Shown piece after piece: positions 7,629 to 15,764 of a DNA stretch of 64,000 bases. The DNA is from Meridianimarinicoccus sp. MJW13 (GTDB taxonomy: Bacteria; Pseudomonadota; Alphaproteobacteria; Rhodobacterales; Rhodobacteraceae): the NCBI RefSeq assembly GCF_014901205.1, contig NZ_JACNMU010000001.1, positions 62,001-126,000 on the forward strand. Reading direction: 5' to 3'. The notes beneath the pieces are model-generated. The model was not told where the DNA came from and ran no database searches. It saw only the letters and a list, made by a program, of their open reading frames with translations. The position numbers and the translations under genes were made by a program. Positions within the stretch are counted from its first letter, which is position 1, and every line of letters starts with the position of its first letter.

Positions 7629-8750
7629 TCAGCCCGCCGCCTGTGTTTCGGTTGCGGCGGCAATCTGCGAAATAATCTCGGCGGTAACGGCAAGTGTGCC
7701 CATGTCACCGCCAAACTCCATCGGGCGCAGCCGGTTCCGGGCAAACCCCGCATCCACCGCCCGGTCCACCAGTTCTGCGGCCCGCCCATAGGCGGCCACT
7801 CCGGTCTTATCGGCCAGATAGTCCAGCATCAGCCCGGCGCTGAGGATCGCCGCCAGCGGGTTGGCCTTGTCCTGCCCCATGATGTCGGGGGCGCTGCCAT
7901 GGGCGGGCTGGAACAACCCGGTGCTGTCGCCGATCTCGGCGCAGGCGGCCATGCCCATGCCGCCGACCAGACCCCCGGCCAGATCCGACAGGATGTCGCC
8001 GAACATGTTCTCCATCACCAGGATGTCGAACTCCCACGGCCGCCGCACCAGATCCAGCGCCTGCGCATCGACATAGTTGTAGCCGATCTCGGTGTCGGGA
8101 TGGTCGCGGGCGATCTCGTCGAAGATCTTGCGGAAGAAGGCCATCGAGGTGAAGACATTGGCCTTGTCCACGCAGGTCAGCCGCGCCCGTTTTCCGCGCG
8201 CGCGGCGTTTCTCGGCCAGACGGAAGGCGAAGCGGTGCAGCTTCTCGGTGGTGGCGCGGGTGATCCGCAGGGTCTCGCGCACCTCGCTGTCGCCGATCAC
8301 TTCGGCGCGCTTGTGGGCGGCTGCCGAATAGAACAGCCCTTCGGTGCTTTCGCGCAGGATGATCAGATCCAGCCCGGCGGCTCGCGGATCGGCCAGACGC
8401 TGCGGCGCATTTGGATAGGCGCGCACCGGGCGGATGCCTGCATACAGGCCATAGCGATCCCGAAGGCGCAGATGCGGCGAGATTTCGGTGCCGTCCTCGT
8501 GACGGATGGCGGGCAGACCAATAGCGCCCAGGAAGATCGCATCGGCCTCGCCGGCGCGCTGCTCTCCCCCCGGTTCGATGTCCTGCCCGGTTTCGGCGAA
8601 ATACCCGGCCCCGGCGCGGATCTCGTCAAAAACCAGCTCCGGCGCTCCGGCCTGTTCGCAGGCGGCAAGCGCCACCTGCATGGCGGCCTCGGCCACGTCG
8701 ATGCCGATCCCGTCCCCCTTGATCAGCGCAATCCGAGCCTTCGTGGTCAT
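7629..8750 (-). CDS. Isocitrate/isopropylmalate dehydrogenase family protein
   Basis: 373 residues with the beta-decarboxylating dehydrogenase signatures: IALIKGDGIG at the N-terminus, an ILRESTEGLFYS substrate loop, CVDKANVF (catalytic Lys), the metal-binding ENMFGDILSDLAGG, and the cofactor loop PAHGSAPDI. Family members oxidise a 2-hydroxy acid and usually decarboxylate it (isopropylmalate, D-malate, tartrate, homoisocitrate). The operon contains no leucine or lysine biosynthesis genes, so a catabolic role on a C4 hydroxy acid or its phosphate is more likely. The ATG at 8750 is used (AAAGGA 10 nt upstream), not the one 27 nt further 5'. The substrate is inferred from neighbours only. Confidence 0.85.
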   Translation of the reverse strand: MTTKARIALIKGDGIGIDVAEAAMQVALAACEQAGAPELVFDEIRAGAGYFAETGQDIEPGGEQRAGEADAIFLGAIGLPAIRHEDGTEISPHLRLRDRYGLYAGIRPVRAYPNAPQRLADPRAAGLDLIILRESTEGLFYSAAAHKRAEVIGDSEVRETLRITRATTEKLHRFAFRLAEKRRARGKRARLTCVDKANVFTSMAFFRKIFDEIARDHPDTEIGYNYVDAQALDLVRRPWEFDILVMENMFGDILSDLAGGLVGGMGMAACAEIGDSTGLFQPAHGSAPDIMGQDKANPLAAILSAGLMLDYLADKTGVAAYGRAAELVDRAVDAGFARNRLRPMEFGGDMGTLAVTAEIISQIAAATETQAAG

Positions 8751-8763
8751 GCGGCCGTTCCTT

Positions 8764-9411
8764 TCATTCCCAGTCAATGTCGAACCTGCGGACGACGGTT
8801 TGGATCTGAGCGTCTGTCAGCCCGACCGCTCCGCAGCCGCGCGTCAGCAACGCCAGCCGCGCGGTTTCTTCCAGTTCCTCGATGGCATAGGTCGCGGCCC
8901 AGACATCCTTGCCGGCCACCACCGGCCCGTGATTGGCCAGCACCACCGCCGAGCGTTTGCCCGCCAGCCCGCGCACGGCCTCCGCCATCGCGGGATCGCC
9001 GGGCAGGATGAAGGGCAGTCGGCGCACCTTGCCCAACCGCATGATCCCATAGGGCGTCAGCGCGGGCAGCATGTTGTCGGCGTCGGTGTCGGGCAGCATC
9101 GACAGGGCCACCGAATGGGTGGAATGCAGATGCACCACCGCCCCGGTTTGCTGCCGCGTCTCGTAAAAGGCGCTGTGCAGCGGAATTTCCTTGGTCGGCG
9201 GGTCGCCCGACAGCAACCGCATGTCTGCATCCAGCCGACTGATCCGCGCCGGGTCCAGAAACCCCATCGAGCTTCCGGTGGGCGTCATCAGCAGGCTGCC
9301 ATCCGACAACCGGGCCGAAATGTTGCCCGAAGCGCCGCAGGTCAGGCCGCGGTCGAACAGCGACTTGGCGATGCGGCAGATGTCCTCGCGCAGGCGGGTC
9401 TCTTCGGTCAT
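8764..9411 (-). CDS. otnC: Class II aldolase/adducin family decarboxylase (3-oxo-tetronate 4-phosphate type)
   Basis: 215 residues, the usual size for OtnC. The zinc-site histidines are visible as H94-x-H96 (AVVHLHSTHS) and H161 (LANHGPVV), with the catalytic acid in KEIPLHS (E75). OtnC decarboxylates 3-oxo-tetronate 4-phosphate to dihydroxyacetone phosphate. The start at 9411 overlaps the upstream hydrolase stop as ATGA; the longer frame would overlap it by 79 nt. The OtnK-like kinase two genes downstream supports the call. Fuculose-phosphate-type aldolase activity is the main alternative. Confidence 0.82.
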   Translation of the reverse strand: MTEETRLREDICRIAKSLFDRGLTCGASGNISARLSDGSLLMTPTGSSMGFLDPARISRLDADMRLLSGDPPTKEIPLHSAFYETRQQTGAVVHLHSTHSVALSMLPDTDADNMLPALTPYGIMRLGKVRRLPFILPGDPAMAEAVRGLAGKRSAVVLANHGPVVAGKDVWAATYAIEELEETARLALLTRGCGAVGLTDAQIQTVVRRFDIDWE

Positions 9412-10205
9412 CGCGGCACCTCGGCGATTGGGCCGGGATCGAGACGGCGTATGTGATCGGCCACGCCGGGGGCAAACAGCTTGCACACCAGCGGGTCATG
9501 GCCGGGGATGATCAGTTCGGGATGGCTGGCCAGCCCCAGCAGCCGGTCGAACCCGTCCAGCATGTCCTGCACGTCCACCACTATCGGGAACGGTTTGCGG
9601 GCGAACAGGTTTTCGTAGAAATGCGCCGCGTCCGAGGCCAGCACCATCCAGCCGCTTTCGGTCCGCACCCGCACTGCCTGAAGCCCCCGGCTGTGACCGC
9701 CGATGCGATGCACCGTGACGCCTTCGGCCACCTGCCCATCGCCGTCGTGGAACACCACCTGCCCCGAGAACAGCCGCGTGACCGCCTCGCAGACATGGCC
9801 TGCTGTGAAGGGCATCCGCAGCGTGTCGTGACACATGCAGGGCCCCGTGGCATAGGCCATTTCGGCGGCCTGCATGTGCAGCGTCGCATTGGGAAACAGT
9901 CGCAGCCCGCCCGCATGGTCATAGTGCAGATGCGTCACGATCACCTTGGTGATCTGATCGGGACGCACGCCCAGCGGGGCCAGGGCGGCCACCGGGTCCA
10001 GCCGGATCGGACGGGCGCGGGCCGCAGCCTCGGCATCGTCATAGCCGGTGTCGACGAGAATGACCTCGTCGCCGCGCCGCAGCAGCCACATGAAGTAATC
10101 CATCGGATGCGGCGCGTCGTGGTTGTCGTCGAAGACGAAGCTGTCGCCGCGCACCCGCGCATTGCGGTCGGCGTATTTAATGGCATGGATTTCCCAGCTG
10201 CTCAT
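9408..10205 (-). CDS. Metallo-beta-lactamase-fold hydrolase, lactonase-like
   Basis: 265 residues with the dinuclear zinc motif H92-x-H94-x-D96-H97 (THLHYDHAGG) and later ligands in GGHSRG, LASDAAH and IPGHD. The layout resembles N-acyl-homoserine lactonases and related alkyl or sugar lactonases (AttM/AiiA type). ATGA overlaps exist at both ends, so it is tightly co-translated with the ABM gene and otnC. In this operon the simplest role is opening an imported or intermediate sugar lactone; quorum-signal cleavage is an alternative that fits the context less well. Confidence 0.8.
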   Translation of the reverse strand: MSSWEIHAIKYADRNARVRGDSFVFDDNHDAPHPMDYFMWLLRRGDEVILVDTGYDDAEAAARARPIRLDPVAALAPLGVRPDQITKVIVTHLHYDHAGGLRLFPNATLHMQAAEMAYATGPCMCHDTLRMPFTAGHVCEAVTRLFSGQVVFHDGDGQVAEGVTVHRIGGHSRGLQAVRVRTESGWMVLASDAAHFYENLFARKPFPIVVDVQDMLDGFDRLLGLASHPELIIPGHDPLVCKLFAPGVADHIRRLDPGPIAEVPR

Positions 10206-10492
10206 GAGCGCACCTCGGCGAAGCAGCGCACCTGCTTGTCTGTGACCATCTCGGCCACCGCGGCATCGAAGGCCTTGAAGTGGGCGCTGTGCAGATGCGC
10301 GTCAAAGGCCGCGCGATCGTCGTAAAGCTCGTACAGGAACACCGTGTCGGGCAGGTCGGGATCGGTGCAGACGTCGAACAACTGGCACCCCGGTTCGTCG
10401 TTCAGGGAGGTTCGCGCGTTGGCAATCATCCGCGGCAGGAATTCGGACATCCGTCCGGCTGCGATGGTGAAGGTGACGGTTACGGCGTACAT
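10202..10492 (-). CDS. Antibiotic biosynthesis monooxygenase (ABM/YgiN-like) domain protein
   Basis: A 96-residue single ABM ferredoxin-like fold (MYAVTVTFTIAAGRMSEFLP; EPGCQLFDVCTD; FLYELYDDRAAFDAHLHSAHF). Proteins of this size act as cofactor-free quinol monooxygenases, isomerases or mutarotase-like enzymes. It overlaps TctA by 1 nt (TGATG) and the hydrolase by 4 nt (ATGA), so it belongs to the same operon. A role as a lactone or anomer isomerase would suit the pathway, but that is inference. Confidence 0.78.
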   Translation of the reverse strand: MYAVTVTFTIAAGRMSEFLPRMIANARTSLNDEPGCQLFDVCTDPDLPDTVFLYELYDDRAAFDAHLHSAHFKAFDAAVAEMVTDKQVRCFAEVRS

Positions 10493-12003
10493 CAGGCGGT
10501 CCTCCGCTTCAGCCGCCCGAAGGCGCGCTGCACAAATGGGATCTGGCTCAGGATCAGCGCGACGTTCAGCGCCAGCAGGATCGCCGCACCGGGCCGGGAC
10601 ACGAAGACCGACAGATCCCCGTCCGACAGGAACAGCGACCTGCGGAAGGTCTCGTCGAACAGCCCGCCCAGGATCACGCCTATCACAAGCGGGGCGATGG
10701 GAAAGGCCAGCATGTTCATGAAATAGGCCACGAATCCGACGCCCAGCATCAGGTAGAGATCATTGATGCCGCCGCCGACGCTGAAGGATCCGATGGTGGT
10801 CAGCACCATGACGACCGGCAGGAACACGGTCTGCGGGATGCGCAAGATGCGGATGAAAACCCGCGCCGTGAACAGCCCCATCAGGAACATGGTGAAAGAC
10901 GCCAGCACCAGGATCGCCACCACGCGCAGGATGATCGCGGGGTCGATGGTCGGGCCGGGAATGACGTTGTTGATCTTGAACGCGCCCATCAGGGCTGCGG
11001 CGGGCGGCGAGCCGGGAATGCCCAGCACCAGCAGCGGGATCAACGCACCGCCGATGCAGGCGTTGTTGGCGGTTTCCGCCGACAGAAGCCCTTCAACCGA
11101 GCCCTTGCCGAAGTTCTTGCCATCCTTCGAGACGGTCTTGCCGACGCCATAGCTGACCCAGCCCGCCACATCCTCGCCCACGCCGGGCAATGCGCCGACG
11201 CCGGTGCCGATCACGCCCGACCGGGTGATCGTCGGCAGGTAGCGGCGCACGGTTGCCAGATTGGGCACGATCCGGTCGCGGAACTGCACCAGCTTGCCCA
11301 CGTCGGCATGGCGTAGCCCTTCGATGATCTGCGGCACCGCGAAGGCCCCCATCAGCACCGGCACCACCTGGAAGCCCGACATCATGTAGGACCAGCCGAA
11401 GGTATAGCGCGGCTCGGACAGCAGCGGATCCATGCCGACCATGGCCATGGCCAGACCGATCAGCCCGGCGATCCAGCCCTTGATCACCAGATCCTCGCTC
11501 ATCAACGTGCCCGACAACAGGATGCCAAACAGGGCCAGCAGGGCCTTTTCCGGGCTGGCGATGTTCTTGGACACCAGCAGCAGCGCCCAGACAAAGACCA
11601 GCAGCGCGAAGGTGCCGATCAGCGTGCCGATGAAACTGGCCGTGGTGGTCAGGCCCAAGGCCTCGCCGCCCCGGCCCGCCTTGGCCAGCGGGTGCCCGTC
11701 CATGGCGGTGGCCGCACTGGCCGCAGTGCCGGGAATGTTCAGCAGGATCGACGGGTAGGAACCGCCGTAGATCGCCCCGACATAGGCCCCCAGCAGGGCA
11801 ATCAGGGAATAGTCCAGCGGGATCTTGTTGCCGAAAAAGCCGGTCAGAATGGTCACCGCCAGCGTCGCCGTCAGCCCCGGCAGCGCGCCGAAGGTGATCC
11901 CCAGAAACACCGAAGTCACCAGATAGACATAGGTCAGCGGATCGACCACCAGTGCCGCAAAGGCCCCGCCGAAGCCTGCAAGTTGGGACAGGACAAATTC
12001 CAC
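10492..12003 (-). CDS. tctA: Tripartite tricarboxylate transporter large membrane subunit TctA
   Basis: 503 residues with many transmembrane helices and the family hallmarks GALPGLTATLAV and IYGGSYPSILLNIPG followed by AMDGHPLAKAGRGGEA. TctA is the conducting subunit of secondary, binding-protein-dependent uptake of carboxylates. The start is GTG at 12003 with GGAGG 7 nt upstream, 1 nt after the tctB stop. It is followed without a gap by the ABM gene. The cargo is presumably the C4 acid handled by the enzymes downstream. Confidence 0.93.
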   Translation of the reverse strand: MEFVLSQLAGFGGAFAALVVDPLTYVYLVTSVFLGITFGALPGLTATLAVTILTGFFGNKIPLDYSLIALLGAYVGAIYGGSYPSILLNIPGTAASAATAMDGHPLAKAGRGGEALGLTTTASFIGTLIGTFALLVFVWALLLVSKNIASPEKALLALFGILLSGTLMSEDLVIKGWIAGLIGLAMAMVGMDPLLSEPRYTFGWSYMMSGFQVVPVLMGAFAVPQIIEGLRHADVGKLVQFRDRIVPNLATVRRYLPTITRSGVIGTGVGALPGVGEDVAGWVSYGVGKTVSKDGKNFGKGSVEGLLSAETANNACIGGALIPLLVLGIPGSPPAAALMGAFKINNVIPGPTIDPAIILRVVAILVLASFTMFLMGLFTARVFIRILRIPQTVFLPVVMVLTTIGSFSVGGGINDLYLMLGVGFVAYFMNMLAFPIAPLVIGVILGGLFDETFRRSLFLSDGDLSVFVSRPGAAILLALNVALILSQIPFVQRAFGRLKRRTA

Positions 12004-12004
12004 C

Positions 12005-12727
12005 TCAGGTCCTCCAGAGCGGTCGCAGGGTCACGTAGTAGTGGTATTCGATCTTCGAAAAGATCAGCCCGCCTCGGTTCGGCACGTTCTGGCGAAAGCC
12101 GAAGGCCATGGCGCAGACAAGGATCAGCGGCGCGCCGACAGCGATCCATGGGGTGATGCGGAACACTCTCGACCTATGGCCGTTCCAGAGCATCCAGCAG
12201 GTCAGCCCGATCCACAGCACCAGCGCGATCCAGTCATCGCCGTGAGCGCTCCATTCGGATTGCGGGAAATGCAGGACCATCGCGGCGGCCCCGGCCAGGG
12301 CCATGATCCCGGCGGCCAGCGTCATGCGCCCGGTGCGCCCTTCGTGATAGCCATAGATCAGCGCGGTGATCAGCAACCCCGAACAGATGATGAAATCCAC
12401 GCGCGGCACCAAGGCCGCGATATAGGACAGGAAGATCACCGCCAGCGTCGCAAAGCGCAGCGCCTCGTCCCGGTCCCAGCCCAGCCCGACGGCGGTCAGC
12501 GCCCGCTGCGCGCCGCCCGCCCGAATGGCCACCACCAGCAGCACCACCGACAGCACCAGCATGGCCAGGAATATGCCCAGCGGCACGATGGCAGCAGAAT
12601 TGTACCAGGCCACCCCGGCCACCCCGCCCTGCGTGGTGTTGAACAGCGGAATATCCGCCGTGCGCCACAGGAAGAAGACCGAAACGGCCATCAGGATCAG
12701 GGCCGCCCAGAAGTCGCGGGCGCGCAT
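12005..12727 (-). CDS. tctB: Tripartite tricarboxylate transporter small membrane subunit TctB
   Basis: About 240 residues with around six hydrophobic segments starting directly after the N-terminus (FWAALILMAVSVFFLW), typical though somewhat long for TctB. It lies between tctC and tctA. The ATG at 12727 has a weak ribosome site; a TTG 27 nt upstream with GGGAGGGG 6 nt before it is a credible alternative start. The TctB family is variable in sequence and the call rests on position and topology. Confidence 0.85.
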   Translation of the reverse strand: MRARDFWAALILMAVSVFFLWRTADIPLFNTTQGGVAGVAWYNSAAIVPLGIFLAMLVLSVVLLVVAIRAGGAQRALTAVGLGWDRDEALRFATLAVIFLSYIAALVPRVDFIICSGLLITALIYGYHEGRTGRMTLAAGIMALAGAAAMVLHFPQSEWSAHGDDWIALVLWIGLTCWMLWNGHRSRVFRITPWIAVGAPLILVCAMAFGFRQNVPNRGGLIFSKIEYHYYVTLRPLWRT

Positions 12728-12824
12728 GATGCTCTTGTCTTCGCTGGGTTCCAAACCTAGCCCCTCCCGGCCTGTCAGAGGGGGCGCACATCGGCGCCCC
12801 CACATCGTTGCGATTGCGCGTCGA

Positions 12825-13832
12825 TCAGGGCTTCTCGATACCCAGCGAGGCCGGGTCCACGGTTGCCACGCCAAGATCCTGCAGCGTATAGGCAAAATTG
12901 GCTTCCAGCGTCTCGAACAGCGCCTGCGCCTCGGGCCCGGACTGGCCGCCGATGTCATAGTTGTTGGCCGCAGCCCATTCGGCGACGGCCTCGCCGGCCA
13001 TGGCAGCGTTGAAAGCCTCGGTCAGCGTGGCCTTGACGTCATCCGACGCCGAGTTGTGCACGGCAAATCCGATGGCCTGCTTCAGCGGCAAGTAGGCGTC
13101 CAACCCGTCGTAGAGGTCGAAGGCCGACGGTACGGTCATGCCCGCGATCTCGGCGGTTTCAGGGGTCAGCATGGCCAACGGCTTCAACTCTCCGCCTGCG
13201 ATCAGCGGTGCCTGTTCGGCCAGCGAGGTCACGACCAGCGCGACTTCGCCGGCAATGGCAGCTTCCTGACCCGGCGCGGAGCCCTTGTAGGGGACGAACT
13301 TGAAGGTCACGCCCGCGCCCTTCTCGATGGCCAGCAGGTTCAGATGGTGGATCGATCCGGCACCCGAGGCGGCGGCAGGGATGGACCCCGGCGCGGCCTT
13401 GGCGGCCTCGACCAGCTCTGCCAGCGTCGAATAAGGGCTGTTGGCCGGCACCGAGATCAGATCGGGCGAGCCGCCGACGATGAACGGATACCAATAGTCG
13501 AACTTCTTGTCCCAGCCCCCCTGCACGGCGGCGGTCACATTGGATTCCGACAGGCCGACCAGCGTATAGCCATCGTCGGGCTGGTTCATCACGTAGACCA
13601 TTCCGTTCGATCCGGCGACGCCACCGGTCTGGTTGATCACGTTGATCGACACCGGCAGATGCTTTTCCATCTCGGCCATGATCATGCGGTTGATGGTGTC
13701 GGTGCCGCCACCGGCCCCCCAGACCACCGCTGTGGTGATGTCACGATAGGGATAGTCCTGCGCGGCCGCCGGGGAAGTTCCCACTGCGGCCAGCAGGGCG
13801 GCCCCCGCCAACGTTCCAAACATCTTCTTCAT
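12825..13832 (-). CDS. tctC: TTT-family periplasmic solute-binding protein TctC
   Basis: 335 residues: a Sec signal peptide (MKKMFGTLAGAALLAAVGTSPAAA) and a Bug/TctC receptor fold (the hallmark WGAGGGTDTINRM near the N-terminus; NQTGGVAGSNGM). It captures an organic acid for TctAB. The ATG at 13832 has GGGAGGA 7 nt upstream; the GTG 6 nt earlier lies too close to it. First gene of the eight-gene leftward operon, divergent from the Gfo/Idh/MocA-GntR operon. Confidence 0.92.
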   Translation of the reverse strand: MKKMFGTLAGAALLAAVGTSPAAAQDYPYRDITTAVVWGAGGGTDTINRMIMAEMEKHLPVSINVINQTGGVAGSNGMVYVMNQPDDGYTLVGLSESNVTAAVQGGWDKKFDYWYPFIVGGSPDLISVPANSPYSTLAELVEAAKAAPGSIPAAASGAGSIHHLNLLAIEKGAGVTFKFVPYKGSAPGQEAAIAGEVALVVTSLAEQAPLIAGGELKPLAMLTPETAEIAGMTVPSAFDLYDGLDAYLPLKQAIGFAVHNSASDDVKATLTEAFNAAMAGEAVAEWAAANNYDIGGQSGPEAQALFETLEANFAYTLQDLGVATVDPASLGIEKP

Positions 13833-13876
13833 CAACACGTCCTCCCGACAGTTGTGCGTTCTTTATTGCGTTTATT

Positions 13877-13909
13877 TGCGTATTCATTAAATTACACGTT
13901 GTCAAACAC
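13877..13909 (-). promoter_or_regulatory. Candidate tctC-operon promoter with overlapping GntR-type site
   Basis: Reading leftward, TTGACA (13905-13900) is followed after 17 nt by TACGCA (13882-13877), a good -35 with a poor -10. The -35 overlaps TTGTCAAACAC (13899-13909), which matches TnGTnnnACn of the GntR/FCD operator consensus except for its last base. Repression by the GntR regulator encoded at 15031 would be consistent with this overlap. Prediction from sequence only. Confidence 0.35.
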
Positions 13910-14002
13910 TGTTTGCGGCGGGCTGGCAATTGCCGCACAGAACCCTAAGGAACGAGGAATGATGCGACCGACCCGAACTCCCGCCCGCAAAGGCCGCACC
14001 GC

Positions 14003-15034
14003 ATGAGTGCCCCCGCAACCCTGCGCGTCGCCTGCGCCGGTGCTGGCTATTTCAGCCAGTTCCAGTACGACAGTTGGGCGCGCCTGGATCGGGTGGCGCT
14101 GGTGGGGTCGTACAACCGGCACATCGACAAGGCGCGCAAGACCGGCCTGCCCGCCTTTGATGATCTGGCAAGGATGCTGGCCGAAACGCGGCCCGATGTG
14201 CTGGACATCATCCTGCCGCCCGTGGCCCATGCAGAGGCGATCCGAACCGCACTGGACGCCCGGATAAAAACCATCATCTGCCAGAAGCCCTTCTGCAACG
14301 ATCTGGCCGAGGCCAAACAGGCCATCGCTGCGGCCGAGGCTGCCGGGGCCCGGATCATCGTGCACGAGAATTTCCGCTTCCAGCCGTGGTATCGCCGGAT
14401 CAAGGCCGCGCTCGACGACGGCGCGGTGGGCGAGGTGCTGCAAGTGACTTTCCGCCTGCGCCCCGGCGACGGGCAGGGCCCGCGCGCCTATCTGGATCGT
14501 CAGCCCTATTTTCAGCAGATGAACCCCTTCCTGATCCGCGAAACCGGCGTTCATTGGGTCGATACCTTCCGGTATTTGTTGGGCGACCCCGTCTCGGTCT
14601 ATGCCGATCTGCGCAAGGTCAATCCGGTCATCGCCGGCGAGGATGCGGGCCATGTCCTGTTCGAACATCCCGGCGGCGTGCGCGCCCTGTTCGACGGCAA
14701 TCGCTGCCTGGACCACGCCGCCGACAACACCCGCCGCACCATGGGTGAGGCGTTGGTGGAAGGCACCGAAGGCACGCTGACGCTGACCGGCGACGGCGCC
14801 GTCACCCTGCGCCGTTTCGGCGGGTCCGACACCGAAACCCTGTTGCCGCCTGACAGTTGGGACGGTTTCGGCGGCGACTGCGTCCACGCCTTGCAGTCCC
14901 ATGTGGTTTCTGGCCTTCTGGACGGTGCGCCGCTGGAGAACCTCGCCCCGGATTACCTGTCGGTCATGGAGATCGAAGCCGCGATCTACAAATCGGCGCA
15001 GGAGGGGCGCAAGATCATGTTGGAGGCAGAGTGA
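14003..15034 (+). CDS. Gfo/Idh/MocA family NAD(P)-dependent oxidoreductase
   Basis: 343 residues: N-terminal Rossmann fold (VACAGAGYFSQ), the catalytic-lysine motif as QKPFCND instead of the usual EKP, and the C-terminal substrate domain with ETGVHWVDTFRYLLG containing the catalytic-region His. Family members oxidise sugars, inositols and sugar acids. It is divergent from the tctCBA-otn operon and its stop overlaps the GntR gene (GTGA), so it is probably an entry dehydrogenase for the same substrate class. The exact substrate is unknown. Confidence 0.85.
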   Translation: MSAPATLRVACAGAGYFSQFQYDSWARLDRVALVGSYNRHIDKARKTGLPAFDDLARMLAETRPDVLDIILPPVAHAEAIRTALDARIKTIICQKPFCNDLAEAKQAIAAAEAAGARIIVHENFRFQPWYRRIKAALDDGAVGEVLQVTFRLRPGDGQGPRAYLDRQPYFQQMNPFLIRETGVHWVDTFRYLLGDPVSVYADLRKVNPVIAGEDAGHVLFEHPGGVRALFDGNRCLDHAADNTRRTMGEALVEGTEGTLTLTGDGAVTLRRFGGSDTETLLPPDSWDGFGGDCVHALQSHVVSGLLDGAPLENLAPDYLSVMEIEAAIYKSAQEGRKIMLEAE

Positions 15035-15708
15035 AAACACAGGTCGACAAGCCGGTTTCGAACACCGACCGCGCCATCACCGAATTGCGGCGTCTGGTGT
15101 TTTCGGGCGAACTGCCCGCCGGGTCCGACCATCTGGAAAGCGAGTTGGCAGAGCGCCTGGGCATGTCGCGCACGCCCATCCGCGAGGCCGCCCGCACGCT
15201 GGAAAGCCAGGGGCTTCTGGAACTGCGGGCACGCAAGGGCGTGCGCATCCTGCCGATTTCTCCCGAGGACATGCGCGAGATTTATGACGTGCTGACCGAA
15301 CTGGAAAGCCTGGCCGCCGAACGGGCCGCCGAACAGAGCTATTCCGCCACCCATCTGACCGATCTGGCGCGGGCCATCGCCGATATGGACGCCGCACTTG
15401 ATCGTCAGGATCTGGACACCTGGGCCGAGGCCGACGACCGGTTTCATTCCGAACTGGTGCGTCTGGGCGGCAACGCCCGCGTCATGGCCATCACCGCGAT
15501 GATGAGCGATCAGGTCCGCCGCGCCCGCGCCGTCACCCTGTTCATGCGCCCGTTGCCAGTGCAGTCAAACGAGGATCACCGTGGCGTCTTCGAAGCCATT
15601 GCCAAGGCCGACCCGCAGCGCGCCCGTGATCTGCACCGCGCGCACCGCGAACGGGCCCGCGACATGATCCTTGGCCTGCTGGAACGGCATCGCCTGCGCC
15701 AGCTTTGA
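15031..15708 (+). CDS. GntR family regulator, FadR/FCD subfamily
   Basis: 225 residues: winged HTH (about 10-75; ELAERLGMSRTPIREAARTL) and a C-terminal all-helical FCD domain with the metal/ligand pattern D-x3-H (EADDRFHSEL), EDHRGVFEAI and a distal HRAHRE. The start is GTG at 15031, overlapping the preceding stop and with GGAGG 4 nt upstream; upstream extensions run through the oxidoreductase gene. FCD regulators commonly sense carboxylic acids. It probably regulates the divergent tctC operon and its own operon. Confidence 0.87.
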   Translation: MKTQVDKPVSNTDRAITELRRLVFSGELPAGSDHLESELAERLGMSRTPIREAARTLESQGLLELRARKGVRILPISPEDMREIYDVLTELESLAAERAAEQSYSATHLTDLARAIADMDAALDRQDLDTWAEADDRFHSELVRLGGNARVMAITAMMSDQVRRARAVTLFMRPLPVQSNEDHRGVFEAIAKADPQRARDLHRAHRERARDMILGLLERHRLRQL

Positions 15709-15764
15709 TCACCGGCTTTTCTGCCCTAGACTTCGGCACACCTCCTGACAACGGACGTCTCCAC

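Noticed and set aside
6208-7791. A 527-codon plus-strand open frame
   Set aside because: Lies antisense to the OtnK-like and dehydrogenase genes, both of which have clear family motifs; composition is shadow-like.
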